Source: Polydactylus sextarius (taxonomy: Eukaryota; Chordata; Actinopteri; Polynemidae). Taken from it: a stretch of 64,000 nucleotides of DNA. The position numbers and the translations under genes are program-made. The stretch lies in contig CM028924.1 of the NCBI GenBank assembly GCA_016801845.1, positions 6,160,501 to 6,224,500 of the forward strand, given 5' to 3'. The notes under the pieces were generated by a model, which had not been told where the DNA came from, searched no databases, and saw nothing but the letters and a program-made list of their open reading frames with translations. Positions 29,001-39,645 of this stretch are shown here, piece after piece. Each line of letters opens with the position of its first letter. Within the stretch, counting starts at the first letter, position 1.

Positions 29001-32000
29001 AATACACTAACGCAGCTTTCTGTAGGATTACTGCTTCTCTCTGCAATGTCACAAATATTTCTCAGAAGACTTTTTTTTTTTTTTTTGTTCCATACATGTT
29101 ACAGTCAAAACAGTCAGTGGTTTCTCAGCTGTGTTCAGATTAGAGGAAAACAATGTCTGCTTTCTTTTCAATCAGTGTGAGATGTTACAGTAAATTTACT
29201 GTCACACTACAGACTTGACTATACATCATGACACACAAAAAAAATCCCTTACATCAGTCCAGTGGAGCAAGATATTTTCTGTTTTTCGTTTTTGTTTTTC
29301 TCTCCTACAGTCACTTCTCTCAGGCTTGTTCTCTGCTCCGAATATTCGGGCACCAATCTAATAATGAGGCTTATCACTGAATCAACATCCACTTGCCTCG
29401 GATCTATTTTCCATCTGTTCTTTGATCTGTATTTGTCAAGGACACAAGTAGGAAGAAATAACCGCACGGTTCCATCTCTCTGCCATTAATCATCACTGCC
29501 ACCCGGCCTGTGATCAATGCATCAGAGAAAACACATTCCAGCTTTGGTTGCACCTGCAGAGATTTTATTATTACAAACTCTTACTCATTAAGACGCGTCA
29601 TTCTCTTTGTTTTTTGTGCAAATGTTTGCATTTGATTCTTCTGACTGAGGAATCAATCAAGGCTGTTTGTGCGAAAAAAGTAAATATAGGTGGATTCTTC
29701 ATTTTCTACAGGTAAAACAAAAGAAAAGCAAAGGTTGATGTTTTGTAACAGCTAGTGAAAACACACTGGAGGCTTTTGATGCTTATCTGTAACCAGATTG
29801 TGTTCAGAGCTTCACTCTGAACAAATGTTATGCAAATATGCTTTCTCCACACACTGAAAACAAGGTCAAGCAGTTGTTGACCTGTTCTGTCGAATGAAAA
29901 AAAAAAAAAAAAAAAAAAATGATTTTTTTCTTTTTAAAGAGGACTAGAGCCACGAGGAGCGATGAAGTGAAGCAGAAGAGAAGAGAAATTTCCACTATGA
30001 CTGTGAGGAAGCACACATCAAATGGCCACAGCAACATGAAGCCTAATTACCACAGCAAGGCAAACAACACAGGGTTACAAATTACCCCGTGTCACTGGGA
30101 TATAGATGGCCATAACACACACACACACACACACTTCCTCCGTTTCTTCCTTGCAGACAGTTTTGCTTCCTTATTGTTTTGTTGGTTATTATTAGGCTAC
30201 CAACATGTCGTTTGCTGCAGACTAAAACATATGACTGACCATGGTATGAAACAGCCAGAACCGACTGCTATGACTTAAATGATTAGACTGTAGTTATGTA
30301 AACGGTTCCGGCTTGTAAAACACAGTGACATGTCAGACTGTAACTAACATAGTAAAAGTCAGTGCCTGTCGTCTGAAACATGGAAATGATGCCACGCCTC
30401 CACACTACAACTAATCTAGCACATTCATATAGTCAGGTAATGGCCACGACAAGGCATCAAAAGGCAGCGGGTGAGACGAAGAGGGAGGCGTGACGATCAA
30501 CGTCTGTCCAGGGACATAAAAACAACAAATCCAGACTACGAGACCATGAATGAGCATGAACATTGTGGGCGTAAAGACATGAGTAGGATGGAGTGACAGG
30601 GCAAAGAAACACACAAGCATAAGCACAAAAAAAAAAAAAAAAAAAAAAAAAACATCAGCAGTCTGACGCTGGAGTCCTGTCGCAGAAATGCACGATGAAA
30701 GTAGGTACTACAAGAAAATGGACAATTGTGTGGTGATGCCATCAATGCTGCCTCCTGCTGTTCAGATTTCCATTTTAGAATTTTTGATGATGTATTTTTT
30801 GAGGCTAAACACAGAAAAAAGAAGGAACAAGGCACAGAAGTGACAGCGGGCAGCACGTGACCGACATGCATGCAGAGGCTTGTAGTTTAGTTTAAAAAAA
30901 AAAGTTCAGCCAGAGTTGTTTTCCTTCAGTTGCAATTGACAGATATCAGACATGAGCACAGGCAGGTGTGAGGGTGAAAATAAGTTGGTTTATCAACCCC
31001 CCCAAAAAAATATGGATGAATGGTAATGGATGAATACCAAACAAGTAACATTATAATGGGAACAAAATGTTTTTTTTTTTTCTATTGTCGGACAAAAGCA
31101 GGACAGAGGTTTGTGGCAGCTGTTTTTCCACTTCATGACATTTTATTGACAGAACCATTACTCAAGAAAAGACAGTGGATTAATCAGTAATGAGAAGAAC
31201 AAAAAAAAAAAAAACATCCCTAATGCAACATGTGTCAGCCCTTCCCTGCCTGGGACACACCTCCTCCTCCTCCCGCTTTAGAAATCACTTTGTAACATAA
31301 ACTTCCATCAACTCGACTCCTCCTCTTCACCACCTCTTCAACTGATCTTGATCTGCAACACTGGCACCTCACTTAATCATTTACATCGCATATTTGGGAT
31401 CACTATGATTATCCAGTTAATTATTACTGATCTGGACAAAGAGCTGTTGATTAAATACTGTATGTTTTCCACTAAGCGCTACATCAAACAATCAAACAAG
31501 TGTTCAGTGATTTCCAATCCAGACTGGACCAGACCACTTCACATACAGGTCTTGTCTTCCCACAGTCTGAATCAGAACAACAACAATAAACCAGTTTACT
31601 GCAGCAGGAAACACAGGAGGGGACGATGTGCTTGAAACACTGTTTGCTATTATAAAGTTTTATCATGTGCACATAGTTAAATAGGTATTGGAGCACATCA
31701 TGTATACAACACCTAATAAAACTTTACCCCTGATAGGGAGGAGAAGGATTTCCATTTTGACTTGATAACACTGTGGTTTGTACATAACACTTCAAAAAAC
31801 GCTAAATACTAAAAACTAACAACCAGGCTGAGAGAAAAGGACAATGGCTCCTGGATAGATGAGAGTACATGACAGTCCAACCAGGAGTTGAACCAGCAAC
31901 CAGCTGCACTGAACTTCTGCATCTAGGTGGTAAACAATCTCACCGCTCTGACATCAGGCTGCCCTTTCATCCTTTAATCTTGAAAAACAGCTGACACTGT

Positions 32001-33823
32001 ATTTAAACAGTCAAGATACTCTGATCTAATGGAAAACTATATTTGTGTACAATTTAAACAGATTTAGTACCCTGTCATTCACAGCCAACACGTTGAGGCC
32101 GCTTTTATTTTGTAAAAAGCCCCTTCTTCCTGCCTCTACCAGCATTTCTGTGCGGCCTCTCTCCGCCAGAACTACACTGGCCTCTTTGAGCATCTGCTGC
32201 CCACAACAAAACCCACACAACAACCACGACTGCCAATATCACACAAAGACTCCATGTTACTACGGCCCACGGTGAGGAGATGAGGAGGGAGGGGGTGAGG
32301 GAGAGGGGGGGGCAACATTTATGTTAAAAGAGGTTATTTTTACTTGTTTCTATTTAAACGCTTTTGCAATTTCGTTCACGTAACAGTCATGCGAGAGTGC
32401 AGCAGCAGCAAGGAGAGCAGAGATTAACAGAACAGGGGGTGTGGATAGATTTGTTTTTTTTTTTTTTTGTAGAGTCACTTGCACGTTCTTGTCAGAGAGC
32501 GGGCTGAGCACAAGACCCTGCCAGGGTGACAGAGCGTCCAGCGCTGAATCAGCGGGTCGCAAGTTGTGTAATCTCACACACACACACACACACACACACA
32601 GATTAACAGCACACAGAAGGGGGGTGGCGGGTGGCGGGTGGGGGTGGGGGGGTTGTCTTTACAAAGAAAGTTTTTCAAGAAAAGGAAACAGAGGCCCAAA
32701 GAAGCGTTACAGTTGTGGCTCTTCTTAATTTAAAGCCTTGCTGCCACTGAATGGGTCCAGTTGCCCTATAAAAAAAAACACTCTTCAAATAGATTCTTTT
32801 AGACAGACTTGACAAAAGTTTTGTGAGGAAAAGTTCAAATGCAGATGCTCAAAGAGTCCAAGGGGGATTCTCTGTTCAAACCCACCCTTAATCACAGTGA
32901 GGCTCACAGTGGGATCCAGGGAACCTCAAGGGCCTTTTTTTCCCCCCAGGAGCAACTCATCAAAAGTGGAATTTCTCTCTAGATTATAACTCGCACAGGA
33001 AAGTCATGTGTGTCCCTCAGGCCAAATTATATATGATTCATTGTTTTAAATCAGTCAGTATGGAGAGGATTCTGTCTGAGGGCATGTGACACGACATGTT
33101 TGAAAGCACCCCTGCTGTATTAACTCAGTCTGATCAAACCAGCCATTTGATTGATTAATCTCCAGAGCTGCGTACAGACCATCTCTGCTGCTTGTTATCT
33201 TAGCTGTGAAGGAAGCATCTTGAGATAATACTAATGATGGATACAGAAAATAAATTCAATCACTGGCACGCTTGGCGCTCTGCAGAAAAGATTCACCAGT
33301 GGAACAGAACCGGACACCTGCACCACTGTCAGCATCATCTCATCGTACATGTACAGTACATAACAGCAGTTCTCCATAGTGAACAATTAACAATTCATTC
33401 ATGAATCTATTGTTGAATGGGGATGTTTTATAACATTCCAAAGTCCCATTCAAATTTCTGACAAAATACACATTCCTTTAATCCTTTTACACACAAGTAA
33501 GCAGTAAAGTTTTCAGAAAACTTTAAAAAGGTTCACAGATAACAGTCTGATCGATTCATCTATGTGCTGAACATCCCGAGCACGTGTTCAGCATCCAAAA
33601 CAGGCATCAAGTCATTTTCTAATATGTCCTTTGAGACAATGCACATGACATTCAGAAAAAAAAAACAGCATGTTTTTCAGTGGAGTTTGGGCCATATAAA
33701 AGCTACCTATTTCACACTAAGCCTCTCAACCACCTGTGTTGCCACAAAGCTGCTTTGACCTGTGAGGTTCCACTGTTGATACGTGTCCTCAGCTGATTAT
33801 GTCGCCTCATAATGAGCCTTTAG

Positions 33824-33860
<37 letters not shown>

Positions 33861-34289
33861 GGATGGGGGGGGGGGCAAAAGGCTCAAACAGCTGCAACAT
33901 GAAGCTGCCACATGTCGGACTCGGTTCAAAATCCGACAAATTATACTTCACATATCAACCAACACATAAACAAGCAGTCCAACAGAAACTTCCCGGATCA
34001 TAGACACACACTGGTTTATTCGGCTGACACATTTCACACCAATACGTCTTTATTCCAGTTAAATCACAATTTGTGACCAGCGGTGCCATCACGTAGCCTG
34101 GTGTAGCTAACGCAAGGAACCGTGATGCGTTCATGTGAATGATCTGTCAGTGGAGTCTGGATCCTCTCTCTGTCAGAGGACTTCATGTACTGTGCGATCA
34201 GCGGACAAAGTCCAGAGCTGCAACAAGTCACAACTTACCAGAGTCTGTTCATACTGCAGCGCCCGCTGGTCTAAGCCGTCCCCGGCCAT
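3748..34289 (-). CDS. clcn2: clcn2, ClC-2 chloride channel, 5' part (exons 1-2; partial)
   Basis: ClC-2 is an inwardly rectifying plasma-membrane chloride channel of the CLC family, a homodimer activated by hyperpolarisation, cell swelling and mild acid. The window holds complement(join(3748..3898,34239..34289)), which encodes the first 67 residues of the cytoplasmic N-terminus. The conceptual protein starts MAGDGLDQRALQYEQTL and continues MYGRYTQELGVYAKEEAARL. After a variable stretch it reaches LLEYDKGRCAKCR. This follows mammalian CLCN2 (RALQYEQTLMYGRYTQ, then KEEAARIR, then LLEY and RCARCR) almost residue for residue. The exon junction is phase 0 with good GT-AG signals. The 18 membrane helices and CBS domains belong to exons beyond the left edge. 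Intron 1 is 30,340 bp. Which teleost paralogue (2a, 2b or 2c) this is cannot be told from 67 residues. Identification as ClC-2 is firm. Confidence 0.93.
6508..6590 (-). repeat. LINE 3' tail (antisense) with GATA tract
   Basis: TAGATAGATGCATAGAGAGA is followed by CCACTTTATTATCC and CCCTCAGGGAAATTGAAG. This is the reverse of the LINE 3' end that reads GGGAAATT then ATCT repeats, and it is 5'-truncated to the tail. Confidence 0.5.
8681..8753 (+). repeat. LINE 3' tail ending in (ATCT)n
   Basis: TTTCCCTGGTGGGATCAATA runs directly into about 11 copies of ATCT (8711-8753). A GGGAAATT/GGGATCAATA block followed by a tetranucleotide tract is the usual 3' end of fish LINEs. Confidence 0.6.
11179..11215 (+). 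repeat. (CA)n microsatellite
   Basis: Uninterrupted CA dinucleotides, about 18 units, in clcn2 intron 1. Confidence 0.95.
12223..12278 (+). repeat. Compound (TC)n(AC)n microsatellite
   Basis: About eight TC units followed by about 20 AC units. The overlapping open frames on both strands here are repeat shadows. Confidence 0.95.
12790..12823 (+). repeat. (GT)n microsatellite
   Basis: About 17 GT units in clcn2 intron 1. Confidence 0.95.
13457..13504 (+). repeat. (GT)n microsatellite with one interruption
   Basis: About 23 GT units broken by one GGTG. Confidence 0.95.
15190..15425 (-). repeat. tRNA-derived SINE-like repeat, copy 1
   Basis: The minus strand carries CTGTGGCTCAGGAGGT (A-box-like), GGTTTGATTCC (B-box-like), CTTGGGCAAGATACTGAAC and the tail GCTTTGAGTGGTC, then TAGAAAAGTGCAATATATAA. 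This layout is a widespread teleost repeat. An open frame across it (15216-15413) is a shadow of the repeat, not a gene. Confidence 0.75.
15702..15741 (+). repeat. (GT)n microsatellite
   Basis: About 20 uninterrupted GT units. Confidence 0.95.
16004..16203 (-). repeat. GTCCCC-type short element with (GT)n end, copy 2
   Basis: Reverse orientation. It has TACATTGTGGGGGCTTAAAC, a perfect 16-bp inverted repeat ACATTATGGGGACCTG / CAGGTCCCCATAATGT (16060-16075 and 16098-16113) and TTAAGGTTTGGTTAAGGTTA, and it ends in (GT)n at 16181-16201. It is the best preserved core of the four copies. Confidence 0.68.
17093..17304 (+). repeat. GTCCCC-type short element between (CA)n tracts, copy 3
   Basis: It lies between ACACACACACGCATGCACAC and a 33-bp (CA)n. 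It contains TAACCTTATCCCTTACAACA and AAACCATTTAAAGTTGTGAG, then GACCTGGCAAAATGTCCTCA, the 3' end typical of this family. Confidence 0.6.
21688..21832 (+). repeat. Local dispersed direct repeat, copy A
   Basis: It shares ATGGCCACATCCA, GTGAAGAGGTGCC, GAGAGGATAGAAGTTAAAGA and ACTTTATTCTCACTAGGCAA with copy B about 1.3 kb to the right. An A-rich insertion follows CCACATCC here. The family is unknown. Confidence 0.6.
23004..23260 (+). repeat. Local dispersed direct repeat, copy B
   Basis: It matches copy A through GTGGCCACATCCAG, AGTGAAGAGGTGCC, GAGAAGATAGAAGCTAAAGA, AATGCACGTGGTGCTAAAAA and ACTTTACTCTGATCAGGCAA. A roughly 100-base T-rich stretch is inserted before the last block. Confidence 0.6.
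25370..25560 (+). repeat. LINE-like 3' UTR fragment
   Basis: CCATGTGCAATAAATACACT, CTATACCTGTTGTCAAGTAC, TTTCTAGCTCTTCTGTTTAT and CAATTTCCCTGAGGGAACCT follow the order seen in fish LINE 3' untranslated regions. No coding remnant is attached. Confidence 0.45.
26044..26076 (+). repeat. Poly(A) tract, 33 bases
   Basis: A pure adenine run. It may be the tail of a retroposed element, but no recognisable body lies to its left. Confidence 0.9.
30627..30652 (+). repeat. Poly(A) tract, 26 bases
   Basis: A pure adenine run in clcn2 intron 1, with no recognisable retroposon body attached. Confidence 0.9.
31830..31968 (-). repeat. tRNA-derived SINE candidate, distinct from the three above
   Basis: The minus strand starts GGGCAGCCTGATGTCAGAGC and contains GGTTGCTGGTTCAACTCC, a good polymerase III B box, about 60 bases later. 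It lacks the GCTTTGAGTGGTC tail of the other copies. Identity as a SINE is inferred from the A/B-box layout. Confidence 0.45.
32619..32652 (+). repeat. G-rich tract with GGGTGGC units
   Basis: Short tandem GGGTGGC-like units and longer G runs give at least four runs of three or more G, a quadruplex-capable motif. It directly follows a (CA)n tract (32575-32600) in clcn2 intron 1. Confidence 0.7.
33824..33875 (+). repeat. A29-G(n) polypurine tract
   Basis: Twenty-nine adenines run directly into a G-rich run broken by a single AT, about 360 bp downstream of exon 1 inside clcn2 intron 1. It can form a G-quadruplex or triplex. Its length may be an assembly estimate. Confidence 0.8.
34239..34289 (-). 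CDS. clcn2: clcn2 coding exon 1 (17 residues)
   Basis: The start codon is at 34289-34287 in the context GAACCATGG, a good Kozak match. The 17 codons give MAGDGLDQRALQYEQTL and end at a strong donor (CTG then GTAAGT). The stretch RALQYEQTL is identical to human ClC-2. Residues before it are shorter and less alanine-rich than in human. From knowledge of the family, this stretch forms part of the N-terminal gating 'ball' peptide. Confidence 0.92.
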
Positions 34290-34450
34290 GGTTCTTCTCT
34301 GCCCGGCGACCTAGTCAAAGTGTTTGAGTGGGGAAGTGTCAAGAAAAGTCCACAGAGACGCGTGTTTCTGTGTGAGCACTGATCAAAGCATTGGACTGGC
34401 TTCAGTCTCTGTGTCGGAGCTCGCAGAGAAGGGAACTCCAACTACGGAAT
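34290..34450 (-). promoter_or_regulatory. clcn2: clcn2 5' untranslated leader (predicted)
   Basis: This is the predicted leader between a transcription start about 30 bp below the TATA box and the initiator ATG. It is moderately CpG-rich compared with the flanks. The exact transcription start is inferred, not seen. Confidence 0.5.
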
Positions 34451-34477
34451 GAATCCCGATTTCACTAAGTTCCTTCA

Positions 34478-34484
34478 TTTTATA
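34478..34484 (-). promoter_or_regulatory. TATA box of clcn2
   Basis: On the minus strand the sequence reads GGCTATAAAATGAAG, a canonical TATAAAA. It lies 189 bp upstream of the clcn2 start codon, at a sensible distance for a TATA-driven start near 34,450. A second, upstream promoter cannot be excluded. Confidence 0.6.
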
Positions 34485-35264
34485 GCCTCAAGTCTCCGGT
34501 AGAAGTCGGTCTGTGAGGCGGGACTTAGGTGGTTTCTGGTGGATTTGACCCTCCCATCTGGAGCATGTGTCAGTCAAGTAAGGCAGAGGGAACTGAGCTC
34601 TTGAGAACACCCGCTCTCACGTGCTTTACTTCAATTTATTTTTTATTTAGGTTATTTATTTATTTAATCGTCGACTTCATACAGATTCAAATAAAATTAC
34701 TGTCCTCGAGGAGAAACTAGAAACTAATTGACCCTCTATCATACTACACTACTGGCTGTTGATGATTAACTACATACACTCTCTTTTATTAGAGCAGATC
34801 GTTTAATGGTTAATGTTTAATTATTGTTGTGCAACATAATAATGATTTCTAAATAACAATAAAAAAGGAAAACATTCATTACAATTCATTTCACACAAGC
34901 ATGTCTGACTGACAGGCTGTAGTTACAGATACCTTTGAGACATAGCTTGCTACCTCACTGCAGTCTCATTTCAATGTCTGAACTATTTTTGCTTGAAATA
35001 ATTATGGATATAATAAAGTTTCCTCTGAGCTCAGTCTTAGGGTTAACTTGTGGTGGCACCTGTGTCTGATTAGGACCAGGGAGCTGGAAAGTGAGACATC
35101 TAAACGACCTTGCTGACTTGGTGTCACTGAGACCTGACCCCAGATCAGAGGTGGAAAATCAGAAGTCTGTCAATGAGACTTATCATCAACAGCCATTACA
35201 TTTATTTTCACATATATATTCTTGTGCGAAATAAGCCAAGTTCTGGTTTGGTTCTGGTCTAGGT

Positions 35265-35570
35265 TCTTTATGTCCTCTGTAGTTCAGCTAGAGTACCACA
35301 CAGTGCAGAAGTGTGCCACAATGCTCTTCACTCTACCTCTGTAAAAGTGTAACAGTTCAGTGCATCTCAGTGGTGTTTCTAGACTTTAAGGGCAGCCTGG
35401 GTTAGCCCAGCTAAATAGTAATTTCCTTTTTTATCTTTTTTGTGTTCAGGATCCGTTCATTGGCATCACACCAAGCAGCCAGTGTCTGGATCCCCTCTCT
35501 GTAGTTCACTTCATTTGTTGTTTGTCGCCACAATGATCATATCATAGATAAATAGTGAGTACAAAAGTGG
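35265..35570 (-). pseudogene. Decayed LINE reverse-transcriptase fragment (antisense)
   Basis: The minus strand reads LLYSLFIYD, then, after a frameshift, NNNEVNYREGIQTLAAWCD followed by ANERILNTKK. With more damage it continues SIVAHFCTVWYSS-TTEDIK. These match the RT block of fish LINEs around LLYSLFTHDC, YREEIQ-LAAWC-ANNL-LNTKKTKE and SI-THC-TVWYGSCTAADRK. The FADD catalytic motif itself has been deleted. A truncated, frameshifted and internally deleted relic. Confidence 0.75.
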
Positions 35571-36306
35571 ATTGGGGATACAAGTAATTTATTCAAAGTC
35601 AAACTGCCACTCTCAGTCTTAAAAAATTTGTGCCATGTCACCATCATCTCTGGTGTGAAGTTGCTAAAGTTACAGAGCATAGATCAGATTTAAAATTAAA
35701 CATTGCTGTTATTAATAACTGGGTAGTCCCCAGACTGTGAGATAAGATCTCATCGTAAAATCTGAGTTAACATGGATCTGAGGTGGATTCACAACTGCTG
35801 CTGCTGCACCTTAACTATTCTCAAGGCATGAAGCTTGGGCCTCAGACATCTTTTTCCAAACAGGCTCAATATAATGCATTCTCAGAGAATATGATACTGA
35901 GAAACTCAAGTGTTTGATGTTCTTTTGCAGTGATGTGAAACAAACATAAGGAAACTTTTCATAGCTGACAGCAGGGAGTTCAACCTGAGACGCTGCACTT
36001 TAGAAATACACACTCCCCACTCACAAAGATATTTTCCGTGTGCGTGTATGTGCGCGTGTGTGTGTGCATAGTGGGGGTAGGTGGTGGTGGTGGGGGGTTA
36101 ATTATTACAACATCTCTGCTTTGTGTGAACCTTGTTTGAGAGTGACAGCCTTTGTAGTTAAACCCCACATCATGTCCAACAAATCTTTTCAAGGTTAAGC
36201 AGGGGGTGAGGGCTCACATTCTTGTAACAACTCATGATCGCTGCACTTCCTGGTAGTGGAAAAGGACTTAGGCAATAATAAACAAAAACACTAATCATCA
36301 TCACAT

Positions 36307-36492
36307 TCATCCATTTTATCACAGCTTATCTGGTTAAACCACATCCCTCATCTGCTTCTGTTCAATTATCCAGAGGCATGTCCAGGCCAGTTGGGTCTCC
36401 AGAATATATTGAGCTTTTTCTCGGTGTCACCTCCTTTTTGAACATGCTCTGTTTTGCCAGGGGGTGATCTGGATCAGATGCCCAAAACCACA
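36307..36492 (+). repeat. Interspersed teleost repeat (CATCCATTTT head), copy 1
   Basis: It starts TTCATCCATTTTATCACAGC and carries CCAGGCCAGTTGGGTCTCC and GATCAGATGCCC. This is the order of a very common fish repeat (ATCCATCCATTTTC, CCAGGCCAGCTGGGAGACAT, TCTCCAGCGTGTCC, GATCAGATGCCCGAGCCACC). It is heavily diverged. Confidence 0.6.
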
Positions 36493-39439
36493 TGCTGTAC
36501 GATATCAGGCTACATTGTGCTTGAATCAGTAACTGCATTTATATTCTTTTATCTGTTTGTGATCCAGAGCAACAGTAACAACTGCTGTGCTATCCAACCA
36601 AAGACTGTAGCTGCTGTGTAGTTGTATTTTAAGGCTGTACATGTCTGATACAGTTGTGTAGCTGTAAAACTACAAATCTACAGCCTCACACATGATCCTT
36701 AATTTGGGCACAGAAACATCCCTTTACATGATATACACCAGAGGAATAATGTACACATTAAGCAACAAATGATGTAGGATGAGCTTCTATTGGTCTGTGA
36801 GCTGATTGTTGGGATGGGACTCCATACGTTCTCTATATTTCCATTGCATTGCTTGGGAAACTTCAGTCAGAGCTCACTGAATTACAAATGGAACTTTCTG
36901 TTAGGTACAATCTGTTTAGAAAACTCGCTCTTATTGTTTATATATATATATATATATATATAATTATTTTTTTATTTTTTATTTTATTTTTTTTACTGAC
37001 TGGATTATATGAAGGCCAGTGTAAGAGGAAGCAGTCAGTCTGTCGGTGTTTTTACCTTTATGATGAGGGACACAACCCACAGTCATCTTCATTCAGCTAA
37101 TGTCTAATTCAGCATCTTAGTCATTTTAGAGAAAAAAAAAAAAGCACTGACTTTTGTGGATTCTCCTCCAAAGCCTCTGAGTGCATTTTGGCATCATGAC
37201 AACTGTGTGTTTTGTCCCTTGTCACTTGCACTAGACTCCAACAAGCTGAAGCCACTCACCTTCATTCATAAGACTTCACACTTAACAACCTGCTTCAGTT
37301 TATATGTTTTCATCAAATTTGAAACTAGAGTGAATCACAGGATGGAACTCTACGCAAGTATATATAGATGGTCTGACCTTAAGTGTCTCAAGGTTTTTCT
37401 ATTTATCATCCCTTTCAAGTGTTTAAAGTTTCAAGTTATTAAAGTATGGTCTTGTAGGGAGACAGGGTATATTTGTAATTTTATTATTAGTTATATCATT
37501 AATATGTTTATGAAGTAAAGGAACTGTACACTACAACTGGGACAAGTCAAGTAATGATGTGAGAGGTGGAAAAGTACTTGAAATCAGCCCAGAGACAAAC
37601 AAGCCTCGTGTTTTTTCTTTGGTTTCAACCGCTTGTTCGCTTTTATTTGATGCATACAGTTTGTTACATCCATATTAAAAGTAATGCAATCAATCAACAC
37701 CCTTAATACAAAAGCTAATGCTTTTGTGTGACTGTCTGACAGCTTGTTTGCTCGAGGCCTCCAAGTGTGACAGATTGGGCCACCTGGGGTAAACACACCT
37801 ACAGAATGGCAAATGAGACATCAGACAACAAAGCATGAAGGCAGATTGATGATCATTTGTCTTTTATATGCTGTTTAATCTGTGTGTGTTATTATTCAAA
37901 GACACCACACACGTATGGCGCAACACGATGTGATGTGGGACAACCCACAGTCAATAAACTAATAGCTAATGCAAACACTGAGCAAGTGATAAAGAAGTGT
38001 GTTGCACAAAGGAATAGGCACATTCCTGGAGTGTCCGTCTGTGTGTGTGTGTGTGTGTGTGTTTGTGTGTGAAAGACTCAGGTAGACTGAGAGCCGCTCA
38101 GCTGTGACTGTCCTGCTCTGGGCCAGAATCCTTCTCTCCATGTTGTGTGTTGACATGACAGATCAGTGTGTCTGGATGAGAACTCCACCACACTTCACAA
38201 TGTCTAATCCTCTTTTTGATTTCTGAGCTAGACCAAGCTGACATCCTCCAGCAGGTCTGTCTGCTCTTTTTACCCTGCTGACTCCAGTGTGTGTTTTATT
38301 GATATACTGAATGTGTTATCTTTTGGAGAATTTTGGAGAAATATGTTGCTGCCATTTTGCTGCCATACATCTACATATTTACAATTAGCAGTTATTTTAC
38401 AGATGGATCTTCAATGGACCAACCAAAAACAGTTAATATATATATATTTGGTTGAATACATTGTTTGTTTGAGCCACTTCCAAATGGTAAAATTATATTT
38501 TTGTAGCCATTTAAGAGGATCTGGACAACTTATAGTTCATTGCAATATTCATCTTTTGTAAAAAATGAATAAATAATATAATACTTTGTCAATGCAAGGT
38601 GTTACTCATTACTCATCATTTGTTTCCATGGAAACTGGTCCTTTATTTGTCTTCATATTTTGTCTTCATCTTGAATCGATCTTTCATCACTGAACATGTC
38701 TAATATCAGAATATTGACCCTGATTCAAATCACACTCATTTGTACTTGTGTGACTCATCCCAGGACCAATTATAAACTGTGTTTATTATAGAGACGGGCT
38801 GATCTAGGAGAGAACAGTTCAGTCTGTATTCAGTCGGTATCAGTCAGTATTCTGACTCTAATGTTGATGGTGTAGTTTCACTATTTCAGCTTTTCACTTT
38901 CACTGTTCTGACACGGCTTATACAATCACCAGACACGTCAGGGTTCAGCTGTTCACTTCACCAGCACAAATAAAGCTTATCATAACTCACACATCGAACC
39001 TTTGTATCACAATCGACAACAGATTATCAAAGTGGACATTACTGATTCAATGTTCAGGTTAAAAATCTCAGCAGTGTTTTCACTTTTTACTTGACACTTT
39101 TCCTGAACAGTGACCAATCACACATTAGCAACAAAACAGACAAAGTTCAGATCTTTTCCAATGAAAATGAAAAATCCAAGTGCAGAAGTGTTAGGCATGG
39201 AGTCAAACTGTTGGTAAATCTAGCTGATTAGATTACTACCCACAGTGGTAACTAACCCCGTGTTGAGACACCAGTCCTGGGTGACAAAGTGGTGATGGGG
39301 TTATTACTGTTGCCTCACTGTCTGCCATGGAGCTTGCCAAGCTCGTTAATCAAAATAGTCTAACATTTACCAATTCAGTGTTGGTCTAAAATAGGATTCG
39401 TAATCAGTATTGAAACAACAGCACTCTTATTTGTTCAGT

Positions 39440-39645
39440 GACAGTACGGATGGCTGAGGCTCAGAAGGTAGAGCAGGTTTTCCTTTATGTCCATGTCAAA
39501 GTGTCTTTGGGCAAAAATACACAACCACATATTGCCTTGATGCATAAATGGCGTGTGAATGTATGTGTGAATGGATGACCAGATATGTAATGTAGTGTGC
39601 TTTGGGTGATCTCAGAAACCAAACTAGAAAAGTGATATATAAGCC
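39440..39645 (+). repeat. tRNA-derived SINE-like repeat, copy 2
   Basis: The plus strand carries GGCTGAGGCTCAGAAGGTAG, GTCAAAGTGTCTTTGGGCAA, then GTGTGAATGTATGTGTGAAT and a TAGAAAAGTGATATATAA tail. It is the same family as the copies at 15.2 and 44.4 kb. The B-box region is deleted. Confidence 0.7.

Larger units (their letters stand above)
15426..34238 (-). other. clcn2 intron 1, proximal part
   Basis: Non-coding. Besides the repeats listed separately it holds many poly(A)/poly(T) tracts (for example 29897-29919), a (GT)n at about 22770-22798 and AT-rich unique sequence. Repeat-poor blocks near 26.7-26.9 and 29.3-29.7 kb look like candidate conserved elements. No exon or RNA gene was recognised. 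Confidence 0.65.

Noticed and set aside
31348..31635. 95-codon plus-strand frame
   Set aside because: AT-rich, no domain, no splice signals at either end, and inside clcn2 intron 1.
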